Assembly (NCBI GenBank): GCA_036323355.1
Contig: AP028876.1
Coordinates: forward strand, 2,976,001 to 3,040,000
DNA length: 64,000 nt
Source of the DNA: Gottschalkiaceae bacterium SANA
Lineage (GTDB): Bacteria > Bacillota > Clostridia > Tissierellales > GPF-1
Direction of reading: 5' to 3'
Of the stretch, positions 17,579-28,600 are shown piece by piece. The stretch's first letter is position 1, and each line of letters opens with the position of its first letter. The notes beneath the pieces are model-generated. The model had not been told where the DNA came from. It was given only the letters and a program-made list of their open reading frames with translations, and did no database searches. A program made the translations under genes and the position numbers.

Positions 17579-20500
17579 CTATTTTTTATGCTTTCTTGCC
17601 CATCTTCGGCCAAATCGCACCAATCGCGAAAATACGGTTTCCAGCAACTCGTCCCCGGTTCCCATCAGTTGGAAAGCTGCCAAGGCTTTTTGAGAATATC
17701 GATCAGCCAACTCTGCTTTCGTCAATACAAATGCATCTCTTCTACTTCTTGTTTTTTGTAAATTCCCATAGAAAGAAAGAGAAAATTGTGCTGCCACTTC
17801 ATCCTGCACCGGGTATAATGTCACAAGAATCGAATGTGCTCCACCTAAAAATAAAGCGTAGCTAATCCCCAAGACCCCTTCCATGGGCACGTATTCACCC
17901 GCCGAAGTTTCACAGGCATTGACATAGACAAACCGGGTCCACGACCAGTCTCGCAGGGCCAAGTCTAGGGCCGTAACAACCTTATTCTTCGGCATGCAGA
18001 GCTGAGCTTCCACAAATGGATTCCGTAAGATACCCTCAGCCATGGGTTTAAGGATCTGCCCATGTCCAGAAAAATGAAGAATATCCGGCAAATCAAGCAA
18101 TGGGGTTTCATCGATTTCCCCATCCATCACTTCCATTCCATCCAGCCAACACGAAAATTCTTCCTGTTTGACCCAGGGCAAAGAGGACTTGCCTTCAAAT
18201 TCCGGTACAAAAACTGCATTGCCCTTATACACGCGGTAGACTTCTCGTCCTTCTGCAAAGAAGCTTAAGTTAGGCCACACTTCAAAATCAAAAACAGCCG
18301 CATCACGTGCAAGTTCGAACCAAGGCAAACTAAAAAACAAGCCATCAGGTGCAAGTCGTACCGGTCGATTTCGATTGATCCCAGCAAATAATTCCTTCGA
18401 CAAAGTTGCAAATACCCCTTGGCCACGCATCAACTTCTTTCGAAATTGCCTTAAGCGTTTCTCCCACAAAACCATTGTGCCTAGATTCTCCAAACGCCAC
18501 CCTTCATCGGTTTTCAGCCATCGAAAAACATAGTTATCCGTTGCGACCAATTCCACATAACACTTGCCAAGAGGCAAGTCAGGAACCACAAATTCCTGAA
18601 CTTCATCGATGGCGCTCTCCCGATATTTATTCATGGAAACCGCTAGCCGATCTCGTTCTCTCACCCATTGCTCATGTCGTTTCTGATCAGAATCCGACAA
18701 AACTGGCACTTCCACAATCTGCTGAGACAGCAAAGCAAACTTTTCCAATAAATCTGTCTGTTTTTCTTCTCGCAACAATAGGGCCGTAATCTGATGGATC
18801 CTCATATTTATATTCTTTAAGGCATAAGTCAAACGCAGCAGATGATTAAGGTCAATCCCCTGCAAATTTTTGAGTGCCCGAAGAAGAATTTTCTCATACA
18901 TGCCAACCAACTGTTTCATAGCTAAAAGTTGCCGTTCGGAAGGCAATACGCCTAGTCGTTCCTTTACCGCATGCATCACTTGCTTACAAATAAAGGGGAG
19001 TTCCACAAGAAAAACCTCTTGATTCTCTTCCGCTTCCAACCAAGCTACCTTGGCCTCTATGGCATCCATTGAACCTTTGCCCTTGAATTTCACAAGAAGT
19101 TCATAGGCCGATTTCAATAAGTCAACCGGTTTTTCCACTCGTTTTGCCTCTACCTGCAGCCACTTCACTTGCAAGGGCAGGCTATTCGAGAAAAGGACCA
19201 CATCCTGACTCCGTGCTAGCCACAGATCATCTTCTACCTCATTGCCCAAAACAATCTGTGCATTTATCCAAGACAGCCAAAGTCCAAAATGGTAAATACT
19301 CCTTGCCGACTCTTTTAAATGCTGATCACGAATCAATTCCAAATCATCTTTATTGAGTATGCCCAGCCGAAGATCCGTCTCGATTACAAAAGCCAGCAGT
19401 TCTTCTTGCTCCCATGTTTTCAAAAACCGATTCTGTCCAGGCTTTTCGAGCATGCCTTTTCCCATTAAAGTTTTTTTGCCTTGTAAGTATAGCTGCTTCT
19501 CACCAGCTAAGGCCGCCCATTTCAACTCGAGTATCGACTTATAAAGTTCCCACTCAGAAAATTCACCAACACTTCGATCAATTTCTTCTTTCGCCTTTGT
19601 CAGATGACCCATCTCTAACCAAACAGAAACCAATTCATAAAGAAGCCATCCACCTTCCCGATCAAGCCGATTTCCCCATCGCCGTTTGCCAATCAGCTTT
19701 TGATACAGCGTCAAGGCATTTTCATACCAACCGGTTAAAAAATGTGCCTTTGCAAGCAATCGATCATACTTATACAAAAGCATCTGATTTTCAATTGCAT
19801 AGTTTTCAATATAGTTTGCCATCTGGTCCAAGGCCAGTAAACCTTCATCAATCTGACCCAATGAAAAGTAAGCCCAAGCCAAACGTCCCTCCACCTCTCC
19901 ATGCAAAAAATGTCCTGGATAAACGTCCTTCAAGTTCTTTTTTAATTGAAGGTAAGCCTCAATGGATTGGCCCCATTCTCCTTCAAAATCATAAATACGA
20001 CCCAAAAACCAGGGAAAATACCAGTCACTTTGTTCTACACGATGACAAGCTCTTCTTCCTCTCATTTCATCCTCTTGGATCCATCCATACTCCCCATCCA
20101 AGTAATTCTCAAAGCAAGTGCTCCCCTTGGCCGTAGACATACCACCTGCTAATTGTGACCCATACCAAGGTGCCGTTCGAATATTTCTTTCACTGCCCAA
20201 ATAGTATTTTAGCAATTCTATTTCTGTGCCTTGCTGTAAATCTGACCCGATTCGATTAAGCCCGTTTTGATCAAATCCAAAATCAGGGGGAACATCCCCT
20301 TCACCGCCCCTTACATAGAACAGTCTTTCCTTGATAACTGAAATTGATTTACTTTGAGCGTTATTGGACGCCTGACCTTCCATTTCATCCATTAATTCAA
20401 TAACCGATTGGTAGTCTCCAACCTGCCAATCAGCCATCCATTCAATCCAATTCGCCATTTCTGGAAGGCGAATCAAAAGGGCTTCTTCACCATATAAGCG

Positions 20501-21331
20501 AATGGCTTCCTCCAATAGCATAGGCGCTTGAAACACCTTAGACCAGTCGATGCGAACCCCCGCCTCTTCTTTTTGATTGGCAAGACCAATAAAGCGTCGA
20601 ATATTCGTCCTAATCTGACTCCCAAAACACATAAAGCCGATAATCTCGATGCGAACAAAAGATTGCAGGGAAGCGCAAAAAAGCATATCTGGTGTTATTA
20701 ACCCATCCGATGCAGAAAAACGACTCTCAAGTTGTTGAAATAGATCATTGGCTTCCTCTTTTTTCCCCAAGCGAACTGCCAATTCCAAGTGAACTAGCAA
20801 ATATAAATCTACATATTTTTGCTCGGTATGCAAGGTAAATAAAGTTAACCAAGCTTGCAGCAACTTCTCCTCATTCCGATGAAGAAGTACATAAATCATC
20901 ATTAATTCAAAAGCAAGATAACCCTCTCGCGTATGAAAATCAACCTGGCTCGCCCAAGACCCCAAGCCAAAAAGCTCATTTTTCTTGCATGGCTCATTCT
21001 TACGCTCACCAGAATTTTTCATCTGTGGATCTGCCAATCGCTGAAAGCTTTCAATGCCGCCCAATCCACTTTCCATCATTTTTTCCAATCCTAAATGACG
21101 GATCCACTCCTCCATTTGACTCTCAGTTTGCCAAGAGAACCAAAAGATACTCCGCCCAGGATTTTGTTCAAGGATGGAAACTTTCAGATATGTAAACAAT
21201 TCAACCCCATCTGCAGTGTGCTCAATGACTTCAAAACTTTTTCTTTTTGCCAATTCAACATATCCAGCGTTTAAACAGTCTGCACTGGTCCATCCATATT
21301 CTTTTGGCAGTAACACCCCTAATTCTCTCAT
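17579..21331 (-). CDS. Large helical-repeat protein with C-terminal CHAT (caspase-like) protease domain
   Basis: A 1250-residue protein without signal peptide or membrane segment. The last ~250 residues form a CHAT domain with the histidine in FSGHG (His1090) and the cysteine in VNACETSAG (Cys1140), the expected caspase-type dyad, so it looks catalytically intact. Residues ~290-900 consist of helical repeats of TPR character (for example WGQSIEAYLQL and WYENALTLYQKL). The N-terminal ~100 residues resemble no family I know. TPR-CHAT proteins act as partner-controlled proteases in several bacterial signalling and defence systems, but no effector or CRISPR gene adjoins. The start has a GAGGG ribosome site. 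Confidence 0.87.
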   Translation of the reverse strand: MRELGVLLPKEYGWTSADCLNAGYVELAKRKSFEVIEHTADGVELFTYLKVSILEQNPGRSIFWFSWQTESQMEEWIRHLGLEKMMESGLGGIESFQRLADPQMKNSGERKNEPCKKNELFGLGSWASQVDFHTREGYLAFELMMIYVLLHRNEEKLLQAWLTLFTLHTEQKYVDLYLLVHLELAVRLGKKEEANDLFQQLESRFSASDGLITPDMLFCASLQSFVRIEIIGFMCFGSQIRTNIRRFIGLANQKEEAGVRIDWSKVFQAPMLLEEAIRLYGEEALLIRLPEMANWIEWMADWQVGDYQSVIELMDEMEGQASNNAQSKSISVIKERLFYVRGGEGDVPPDFGFDQNGLNRIGSDLQQGTEIELLKYYLGSERNIRTAPWYGSQLAGGMSTAKGSTCFENYLDGEYGWIQEDEMRGRRACHRVEQSDWYFPWFLGRIYDFEGEWGQSIEAYLQLKKNLKDVYPGHFLHGEVEGRLAWAYFSLGQIDEGLLALDQMANYIENYAIENQMLLYKYDRLLAKAHFLTGWYENALTLYQKLIGKRRWGNRLDREGGWLLYELVSVWLEMGHLTKAKEEIDRSVGEFSEWELYKSILELKWAALAGEKQLYLQGKKTLMGKGMLEKPGQNRFLKTWEQEELLAFVIETDLRLGILNKDDLELIRDQHLKESARSIYHFGLWLSWINAQIVLGNEVEDDLWLARSQDVVLFSNSLPLQVKWLQVEAKRVEKPVDLLKSAYELLVKFKGKGSMDAIEAKVAWLEAEENQEVFLVELPFICKQVMHAVKERLGVLPSERQLLAMKQLVGMYEKILLRALKNLQGIDLNHLLRLTYALKNINMRIHQITALLLREEKQTDLLEKFALLSQQIVEVPVLSDSDQKRHEQWVRERDRLAVSMNKYRESAIDEVQEFVVPDLPLGKCYVELVATDNYVFRWLKTDEGWRLENLGTMVLWEKRLRQFRKKLMRGQGVFATLSKELFAGINRNRPVRLAPDGLFFSLPWFELARDAAVFDFEVWPNLSFFAEGREVYRVYKGNAVFVPEFEGKSSLPWVKQEEFSCWLDGMEVMDGEIDETPLLDLPDILHFSGHGQILKPMAEGILRNPFVEAQLCMPKNKVVTALDLALRDWSWTRFVYVNACETSAGEYVPMEGVLGISYALFLGGAHSILVTLYPVQDEVAAQFSLSFYGNLQKTRSRRDAFVLTKAELADRYSQKALAAFQLMGTGDELLETVFSRLVRFGRRWARKHKK

Positions 21332-21629
21332 GGCTTTCCCTCACCCATTCAACAAAAATTATGACTCCCTCTTTATAAACATTCACCCTAATAGTTTATC
21401 ATTACATGACCTTTAATTTGCTTCAATTTTCAAAAAAATTACTTGTATCATTAGATTTTTTACTATGCAAACTGAAAGCTGTATCAAATGATTCTGTTTA
21501 TAAGCTAAAACAGCTTTTTGCAATAAAAAAAGTGATGCCCCTTAAACTGACATCACCGGTATACTCCATTGTCTTGTCTACGTTTCTTTGATAAAATTTC
21601 TTTCAACGACAATCACCTGATAAAGGAAA
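21332..21629. other. Intergenic region between ugd and the CHAT gene
   Basis: About 300 bp of AT-rich sequence. It holds the ugd terminator (21525-21556) and presumably the CHAT-gene promoter. I see no convincing gene or RNA here. Confidence 0.5.
21525..21556 (-). terminator. Intrinsic terminator downstream of ugd
   Basis: In minus-strand reading, GTGATG and CATCAC form a six-pair stem around a 13-base loop, followed by seven T. It lies ~75 bp after the ugd stop codon. Confidence 0.55.
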
Positions 21630-22796
21630 TTAGTCTCTTTGATACAGATCTCGTGTATAGACCTTTTCAACAACATCCTGCAAGGCATCCTCCATGCGAT
21701 TGACAACAATCACATCGGCAAGAGACTTAAATTCAGCCAAGTCAGATACAACACGCGAATTAAAGAAACTCGCGTCAGCAAGGGCAGGCTCATAGACCAC
21801 CACTTCAATCCCCTTAGCCTTGATTCGTTTCATGATCCCTTGAATAGAAGAATGCCGAAAGTTGTCGGAATTGGTTTTCATGGTTAAACGATAAATACCC
21901 ACCACAGACGGCTTTCGTGCCAGAATCATTTCAGAAATATGATCTTTTCGAGTTCGATTGGCATCCACGATGGCTGCCATTATGTTATTCGGCACATTTT
22001 CATAGTTAGCAAGCAATTGCTTGGTATCCTTGGGCAGGCAATAGCCCCCATAGCCGAACGACGGATTGTTGTAATGATTTCCAATTCTAGGATCCAAACA
22101 CACCCCTTCAACGATCTGCTTGGTGTTCAATCCCCTCAGTTCAGCATAGGTATCCAGCTCATTAAAGTAGGCAACCCGCATAGCCAAATAGGTATTGGCA
22201 AAGAGCTTAATGGCTTCCGCTTCCGAAGAATTGGTAAACAAAACCTCAATATCCTTTTTTACTGCCCCTTTGACCAAGAGAGCCGCAAACTGTTTTGCAC
22301 GTTCCGATTCTTCCCCCACAATAATCCGCGACGGATACAAATTGTCGTACAATGCCTTGCCTTCCCGTAAAAATTCAGGTGAAAATAGGATGTTCTCCGT
22401 TTTAAAGCGTTTTCGCATCGATTCCACATAACCCACCGGTACCGTGGATTTAATCACCATCACTGCATTAGGCTCAATTTGCTTTACCTGTTCAATCACA
22501 GTCTCCACCGTACTTGTGTCGAAATAGTTCTTCACCGGGTCATAATTCGTTGGCGTTGAGATAATGATATAATCCGCACCAACAAAAGCCTGCTTTGGAT
22601 CTAGGGTTGCAAATAAATTCAAGTTTTTGTTGGCCAAGTAGTCTTCAATCTCAGTGTCAATGATCGGCGACTTTTTGGTATTGATCAAGTCGACCTTCTC
22701 CTGATGAATATCCAGAGCCACAACTTCATTATGCTGTGCCAATAAAACTGCATTGGCCATTCCTACATATCCTGTCCCCGCTATTGCGATTTTCAT
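21630..22796 (-). CDS. ugd: UDP-glucose 6-dehydrogenase
   Basis: A 388-residue UDP-sugar dehydrogenase: NAD motif GTGYVGM (7-13), [28 protein letters not shown] and the catalytic Cys253 in [11 protein letters not shown]. The length fits the short bacterial Ugd type found in capsule loci. It oxidises UDP-glucose to UDP-glucuronate, which the epimerase encoded at 57656 could convert to UDP-galacturonate, although the two genes are 35 kb apart. An extended -10 (TGGTATAAT, 22826-22831 for the hexamer) lies ~30 bp upstream. Confidence 0.93.
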   Translation of the reverse strand: MKIAIAGTGYVGMANAVLLAQHNEVVALDIHQEKVDLINTKKSPIIDTEIEDYLANKNLNLFATLDPKQAFVGADYIIISTPTNYDPVKNYFDTSTVETVIEQVKQIEPNAVMVIKSTVPVGYVESMRKRFKTENILFSPEFLREGKALYDNLYPSRIIVGEESERAKQFAALLVKGAVKKDIEVLFTNSSEAEAIKLFANTYLAMRVAYFNELDTYAELRGLNTKQIVEGVCLDPRIGNHYNNPSFGYGGYCLPKDTKQLLANYENVPNNIMAAIVDANRTRKDHISEMILARKPSVVGIYRLTMKTNSDNFRHSSIQGIMKRIKAKGIEVVVYEPALADASFFNSRVVSDLAEFKSLADVIVVNRMEDALQDVVEKVYTRDLYQRD

Positions 22797-22825
22797 ATTG
22801 TCCTCCGCATGTTCTTAATACTCAT

Positions 22826-22834
22826 ATTATACCA
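22826..22834 (-). promoter_or_regulatory. Extended -10 promoter element of ugd
   Basis: The minus strand reads TGGTATAAT, a TGn-extended -10 box, ~30 bp before the ugd start codon. No recognisable -35 box was found, which is normal for extended -10 promoters. Confidence 0.5.
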
Positions 22835-22998
22835 GAATAAGCCCTCTCTAGAAGCCGCGTCTACCACCTTTCCCCTTCCAAATTCATTCTACTAAGAAAA
22901 AAATTACTCTTATGTGGTGTACTTTTTAGCGCAGTTGTATATAATATAAGGGCATACTAGATCTATATTCATTTGCGTTTTATTAAGGAGAGTTAACA

Positions 22999-23811
22999 AT
23001 GAGTAAGTATATTTTCTTGGATCTCGATGGCACCTTGTTAAACAATGATAAATCAATTCCCGACTCGGCTAGAAAAGCCATTCACCTGGCAAAAGAAAAT
23101 GGACATAAGCTTGTCGTTGCCACTGGCCGATCCAACAAAGGTGTAATTCCATCTATCCGCGAGTTGAATTTTGATGGATATATCTTTTCTGCTGGTGCTG
23201 TTGTGGAAATTAACAAAAAAACCATACGAAAACAAGAAATGGACCCTAATATGGTTGTTGATTTAATCCATGCTATGGAAGAGAACCACATTGGATTTAT
23301 CCTGGAAGGATACCATCATTCCTACTATAATCAAACGTTTACTCAGCACATTGATATAAATGAGTTGATCAAAAACCGTAACTTGGATGAACGCGTCTTT
23401 CGGCCAGTCATCGAATATCAGCAAGTTAGCTCAAAGGTTTATAAGATTGCCTTTTTCGCCCATGACCTTGAACAGGCTCAGCAATTCGAATTGAAGCTTG
23501 AAAACTGTTCTGGAGTTACAGCTTTCACCCATAAGAAAGTTGAAGGCGATTTGATCAATGGAGAAATCACCGTATCTGGCGTAACCAAGGCCAGCGGAAT
23601 TGAAATGATGATGTCTCATCTTGCTGAACCCATGGAAAAAACCATCAGTTTTGGTGATAGCCTCAACGACCTAGAAATGCTTGAACTCACGCATACGGGC
23701 ATCTGCATGGGCAATGGGGTCGACCAATTAAAGAAAATTGCCGATGATGTTACTGACACCCCAGCAAATGATGGTCTTTATAAAGCCTTTATCAAACACA
23801 ATCTTATTTAG
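22999..23811 (+). CDS. Cof-type HAD-superfamily phosphatase
   Basis: A 270-residue HAD phosphatase of the Cof/YidA group. Motif I is DLDGTLL (Asp8 nucleophile, Asp10), motif II lies in VVATGRS, and motif IV is GDSLNDLEML with ICMGNG following. The type IIB cap sits between. It should dephosphorylate a sugar phosphate or a flavin precursor; the specificity cannot be told. It is one of only two plus-strand genes in the window and is monocistronic. The ribosome site is AAGGAGAG, and a TATAAT sequence occurs at 22940-22945. Confidence 0.9.
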   Translation: MSKYIFLDLDGTLLNNDKSIPDSARKAIHLAKENGHKLVVATGRSNKGVIPSIRELNFDGYIFSAGAVVEINKKTIRKQEMDPNMVVDLIHAMEENHIGFILEGYHHSYYNQTFTQHIDINELIKNRNLDERVFRPVIEYQQVSSKVYKIAFFAHDLEQAQQFELKLENCSGVTAFTHKKVEGDLINGEITVSGVTKASGIEMMMSHLAEPMEKTISFGDSLNDLEMLELTHTGICMGNGVDQLKKIADDVTDTPANDGLYKAFIKHNLI

Positions 23812-23858
23812 TCAACAACAAGAGACCGCATCTTCGGGCTTCACAATCCCTATTCCAA

Positions 23859-25430
23859 CTAATATCTGCTGGCAAATATGCCATATAATTCCATCTCAAA
23901 TTCCATCTCTTCCAATGCCTGATTAGCTTCTCTCAACTGAAGCCGTTCCTCCGAAGATGGTTTCATATCCATGGCGTTTTTGTTGGCAGCAATCAAGGTA
24001 TTCTTGTAGACATAAAAGGCATCTTCTACCCGCTGAATGTTAGCACGGGTCGGATTTTTTATGGCTTCTGTCTGCGCTTGCAGCATGCCATGATTCAGGG
24101 TTCCGGCTAGTAAATTCAAATGCAATCCACGTAAAATCGCATTGGTTCGCTTGGTACCACCCAGTACAATGGAGCTAAAAAAGCTAACACCCTTAACCGC
24201 CCCCATCACCGGTCCAAACCCATAGGTGGCGATTTCCCCTACCGAAAATTTCCCTGTTTCAACCAGTGCTTTTTCAAAGGCAAGCTGAGACTTCTTCAAT
24301 GCTGCATCCCGATAGGCAGCCATTGTTGCCATCAATTTCTCATCTGTGCAATCAGGTAAAACTATTTTCATATGGTCGATCATCTCCACAGTCTTGCTGC
24401 TATCAGCAGACAAGCGAGTCAACAGATCGATTCCAATCGTACCAAGCTCCAACAATTCCTTGGCTGACCCCAGGGCTGTTTCACTTAAGGGAAAAGAACG
24501 CCCCACCCCATATCGCTGTCTCCATGCTAGATCCAAAAAGTTTTCAAAGGCTATCGTTCCATTTGCCTGCAAGGTAACTGCGTCAGTGAATTCCCGATAA
24601 AGATCATTTGTTACTGCGACTTGATAGGCGCCGTCCTGAATGAGCTGGCCAATCACCATCTCCAAGGTTTCCTCATAAAAACGAGACTGAATTTTATTTT
24701 CTCGATAAGGCGGAATCAATTGATCCAAAAGGACATTGATATTTTCACTAGACCCATAAGCAAGGGCAATCTTGACTCTCTCGCTAATACTGTCCGTACG
24801 GCCACTCACCATTTTTTCTGCAATGTTCAATCCAGTAAACACCCCGTCAACTTCATTTATGCCTTTGGCCATATCAATCCGCTGATCCCTTTCCATCTTC
24901 ACCCAGCCTTCATCGCTTGCTGCTTCTAATTCTAGCCGGGTAAGGTATCCCGCATACCCATCAGCAATCAATCCCCTTCGCTCTTGAAAATCCTTCACTG
25001 CCACTCGGGTCTTTGGACCATAAAGAGAATCGACTGCCAACTCATAGCCTAAACGATTAAGAGTGGTTTGAATTCCGTTGACACCACTGCCGCCATTCTT
25101 GTTATATCCATAAGAAATATTTTTTGGGATAGAAGCCAGATCCATCAGATTCCAGCCTTCTTTTACCGCTTCATCCAGCTCGGCATTCGTCAAATTCCCA
25201 ACCCATCCATCCATCTCCAATCCCCTGCGAAACTGAAAATCAAGAATAACCTCTTTCGTTGCAGGACCAAATTTTCCATCTACCTCCAGGCCATAGCCCA
25301 ATTTGTTCAGCTTGGCTTGCATGCTTGCCACCTCATCTCCAGAAGTTCCCTGGCCCAGTGCGGCAAATCCTACAGATGACGTCAACAGACACACCAGCAA
25401 TGCAAGTACAAGCAAATTCTTTATTTTCAT
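23859..25430 (-). CDS. Secreted protein with two peptidoglycan-binding domains
   Basis: A 523-residue exported protein. The frame is open to 25622, but the ATG at 25430 (MKIKNLLVLALLVCLLTSSV) gives a clean signal peptide and has a GAGGAGGAG ribosome site. Two PG_binding_1 domains follow: MQAKLNKLGYGLEVDGKFGPATKEVILDFQ-type at ~30-85 and TTLNRLGYELAVDSLYGPKTRVAVKDFQ-type at ~105-165. The remaining ~340 residues are mostly helical and belong to no family I recognise; no hydrolase motif is evident. It probably sits in the cell wall, next to the SLH protein gene. Confidence 0.82.
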   Translation of the reverse strand: MKIKNLLVLALLVCLLTSSVGFAALGQGTSGDEVASMQAKLNKLGYGLEVDGKFGPATKEVILDFQFRRGLEMDGWVGNLTNAELDEAVKEGWNLMDLASIPKNISYGYNKNGGSGVNGIQTTLNRLGYELAVDSLYGPKTRVAVKDFQERRGLIADGYAGYLTRLELEAASDEGWVKMERDQRIDMAKGINEVDGVFTGLNIAEKMVSGRTDSISERVKIALAYGSSENINVLLDQLIPPYRENKIQSRFYEETLEMVIGQLIQDGAYQVAVTNDLYREFTDAVTLQANGTIAFENFLDLAWRQRYGVGRSFPLSETALGSAKELLELGTIGIDLLTRLSADSSKTVEMIDHMKIVLPDCTDEKLMATMAAYRDAALKKSQLAFEKALVETGKFSVGEIATYGFGPVMGAVKGVSFFSSIVLGGTKRTNAILRGLHLNLLAGTLNHGMLQAQTEAIKNPTRANIQRVEDAFYVYKNTLIAANKNAMDMKPSSEERLQLREANQALEEMEFEMELYGIFASRY

Positions 25431-25574
25431 ATTCTTCTCCTCCTCATCAAGTATCCTTACAATTCTCTTATAGGAAGAAACAAGTCGATTTCCCCATGAA
25501 AGTGAAAGCTTTAGTGATTCTCCTGTAGATGGTCCGAATCCAGCGAAAAGTTGACACCTAACAAGCCATACAAA
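25431..25574. other. Leader of the peptidoglycan-binding protein gene
   Basis: About 145 bp between the SLH-gene terminator and the start codon at 25430. Minus-strand reading was compared from memory with c-di-GMP, c-di-AMP, glycine and purine riboswitch patterns and matched none. It must hold the promoter, but no consensus pair stands out. Confidence 0.4.
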
Positions 25575-25616
25575 GAAACACCCCCAGCACAAAAAACTCT
25601 GTACTGAGGGTGTTTG
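25575..25616 (-). terminator. Intrinsic terminator of the SLH surface-protein operon
   Basis: In minus-strand reading, AACACCCTCAGTAC pairs with GTGCTGGGGGTGTT (with G-T wobbles) and is followed by TTCTTTG. It lies ~25 bp past the stop codon of the 1888-residue protein. Confidence 0.7.
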
Positions 25617-25639
25617 ATTCATTATCCTGGTTTCTTTAT

Positions 25640-28600
25640 TTATTTCATATCCAACAAATTCAAAAAGTTCATCAACATGATTGCCGCTTCAGATTTCTTC
25701 GCCTGATCTTGCGGACGATAATGGTCGCCTTCCTCCGCTTCAATCACTTGAGCATCGGTCAAACGTCCAATGGAATCAATCGACCAGAAACCAATTAAAT
25801 GAGCATCGTTAAACTGATGAGCCTTTGTTTCATCTAAACCAGCAGTCATCTCCACGTATTCCACTGCCCGCTCAACAACCGCAGCCAATTCTTCCCGTGT
25901 AATGATTTGATCACCCCGGAAGCTTCCATCACCGTAACCGGTAAAGATCCCTACTTGAGTCGCTAATTTAATTTCTCGCTCATAGCGATGCTTTTCAACA
26001 TCCGGATAGTTCAAGGCATCAGCTTGTGATTGAGTAATACCCATCAAACGAATCATCGTATAAGCCATCTCCGCTCGAGTAATACCGATATTGGCTTGAT
26101 ACTCACTGCCTGCCTCGTATGGCAATACACCCATGCTTACCAAGCTTTCAATGGACTCTTTTGCATCCGATCCTTCAAGACCCAAAACTTCGACAGGCTT
26201 TCGCTCAACCAAGGTGTAGGTTCCCATTTCACGATGCAAAATTTCAACACGCTTCTTACCATTTTCATCAACAACCGTTCTTGACAAAACTGGCACCCAT
26301 TCCTGGGCCTCTTCATCAAATGTCATGGCCATCAAAGGTAGATCGGTTTCTGGTGCTGCAATGGATCGACCAACAACATGATCAAGTTCAGCAATCGGTG
26401 TTGTTTCCACTCGGCTTGTCTTTTCATCAATCATATGATCAACCTTTAAAGACAAATCAAACTTCATTGGGGCAACAAGCCCCACAATACCGCTGGCTTC
26501 TTCCATCGCTTTTCTCTTCTCTTCATCTACTTTTTCAATTGTAACGTGAAGTCTTGCACTTGCTGCATCCCCAGTAAAATCTTCAGAAATCAAGGATGGA
26601 GATCCCAGTTCACCCGTCGGTAGGTTCATACTTCCGATTTTTGTTTCAATTTTAACCATCGGTTTTCCATCATCGAGGCCTGCTCTTCCATTAATCTGAT
26701 CGATTGCTGATAATGGCAATTGGAATTGATGGGTCCGTGTTTCCCCTTCACTTTCAATAGCCAATGAAGTCACACCTGATTCATCCGTTTGAATTCTTCC
26801 TTTTAATAAATCTGGATTCAATCGATGAATACTTGTGTCACCAAAGGTTTGCGTTGCAAGTGGTCGCGACGGAAGCATCGAGGTTACCACCTTCACAAGG
26901 TCCCCATAAACAACGCCTTCTTCTTTCACTGCGTAAGCACGTACATAATAGCTTGTTCCTGGGCTCAGTTCTACAGTTGTCTTAAATCCAGCCGCAGAAG
27001 TTGCCTTACCCAATTTCAAGACACCTTGTGCCTCTTGCAGATTCACTTTTTTCTCATTTTCATTAAAAACAAATCCATGTTCCAAAACAGCTTTTACACC
27101 CAAGTGATCAATGGCTCCTGTAAAAGTAGCTTGCGTAGTGCCTACTTTCTCTGCTTCGCCACTTGATACTGCCAATGGATGGACCACATGAATGATGCGC
27201 TCAATTGGATCCGCTTCATTTCCATTGAGGTCAGTCACTGTATATTTCAACGTATAACGACCGATTTCATCATTTTTCAATGGATTTGTCAGCTGAATCG
27301 CTGCTGTAATTACACCAGCTGAATCATAATTGTCACTTGCTGTTGCACCTGCGTCAAGGTATGCATCCCCTTGATCCATAAAAATTTCAGCTTCGCCAGT
27401 AAGAGATAGTATTGGTTTCGTCGTATCCACAACATTCACCACTCTTTTAATGGAAACCGCTGCATTGCTAGCCATGTCGCTTACCTTATACGTTACCGAA
27501 TATGGAGCAACTGTATCCAATTTGATGTTGTCACTTGCAACAATTTTTGCTGTAAGAAGTGCATCATCATCATAATTATCGCTTGCACTAGCACCCGCAT
27601 CCTGATAAGTCCCATGAACCTCTACATCAACAGAAGGGAAACCATTCAGAGACAAAATTGGTTTGGTTGTATCCACAACATTTACGGTTCTAGTCTTTGC
27701 TTGTGCAATGTTATTGTTCAAATCCGTCACTTGATAAGTCACCGTGTAGGGTCCTACAATATGCAAGTTCAAGTTATCGCTAGCCTGGATCGCCGCAGTA
27801 ATGGCACTTGCCCCATCATAATTGTCTCTTGCTGTTGCACCCGCATCCACATATGGAAGATGAACTTCCGTATCTACCGGATTGTCTCCTTCAACTATGA
27901 TGACTGGTACGGTTGTGTCAACTACATTCACAGTTCTTGTGATAGGTTTAGCTGCATTCCCATTTATATCCGTTACCCCATACGTCACCGTATAAGGACC
28001 TACCTTATCAAGGTTGATGTCATTTGTTGAAGTGATGGTGGCTGAAATAGCCGTATCATCATCGTAATTATCCGTGGCAGATGCTCCTGCATCGGTGTAG
28101 CTCGTATGCACTTCCACATCTACTGACAACTGACCTTTCAAGGAAAGCACTGGAATTGTCGTATCCACGACCTCTACTGTACGTGTAATTGGTAAAGCCG
28201 CATTGCCACTAGCATCGCTGACATTATAAGTTACCGTGTAAGGACCTACTTTACCAAGATTGATGTTGTTACTGGCTACAATCTTTCCGCTAATAAGGGC
28301 ATCCGCCTCGTAGTTATCTGTCGCTGTAGCTCCTGCATCGGCATAACTTGTATTAACCTCAACATCCACACTAGATTGACCCTTTAAGGCTAAGACCGGT
28401 TTCTTTTGATCTTCAACTGTGATGTATTGAAGATCTGTTGTCGTAAGTCCAACCATATTGGTTGCTGAATAAATGACTGGATAGCGACCAATCACACCCG
28501 TTTTTACCGCATCCGCATTGGCTGTCACACCGCCGTTCAATCCACTTTCCGGATCATTTGCAGTAGCAATATCCTGACTGTATGGATCATAGATATTCAT

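Noticed and set aside
17579-21331. Calling the CHAT protein part of a phage defence island
   Set aside because: No nuclease, Cas, gasdermin or other defence gene adjoins it; the neighbours are metabolic. The AbiE-like pair is 22 kb away and not linked.
25431-25574. Possible riboswitch in the leader of the peptidoglycan-binding protein gene
   Set aside because: It has an unusual look but none of the conserved cores of the riboswitch classes I can recall; no second hairpin-plus-T-run adjoins the ribosome site.
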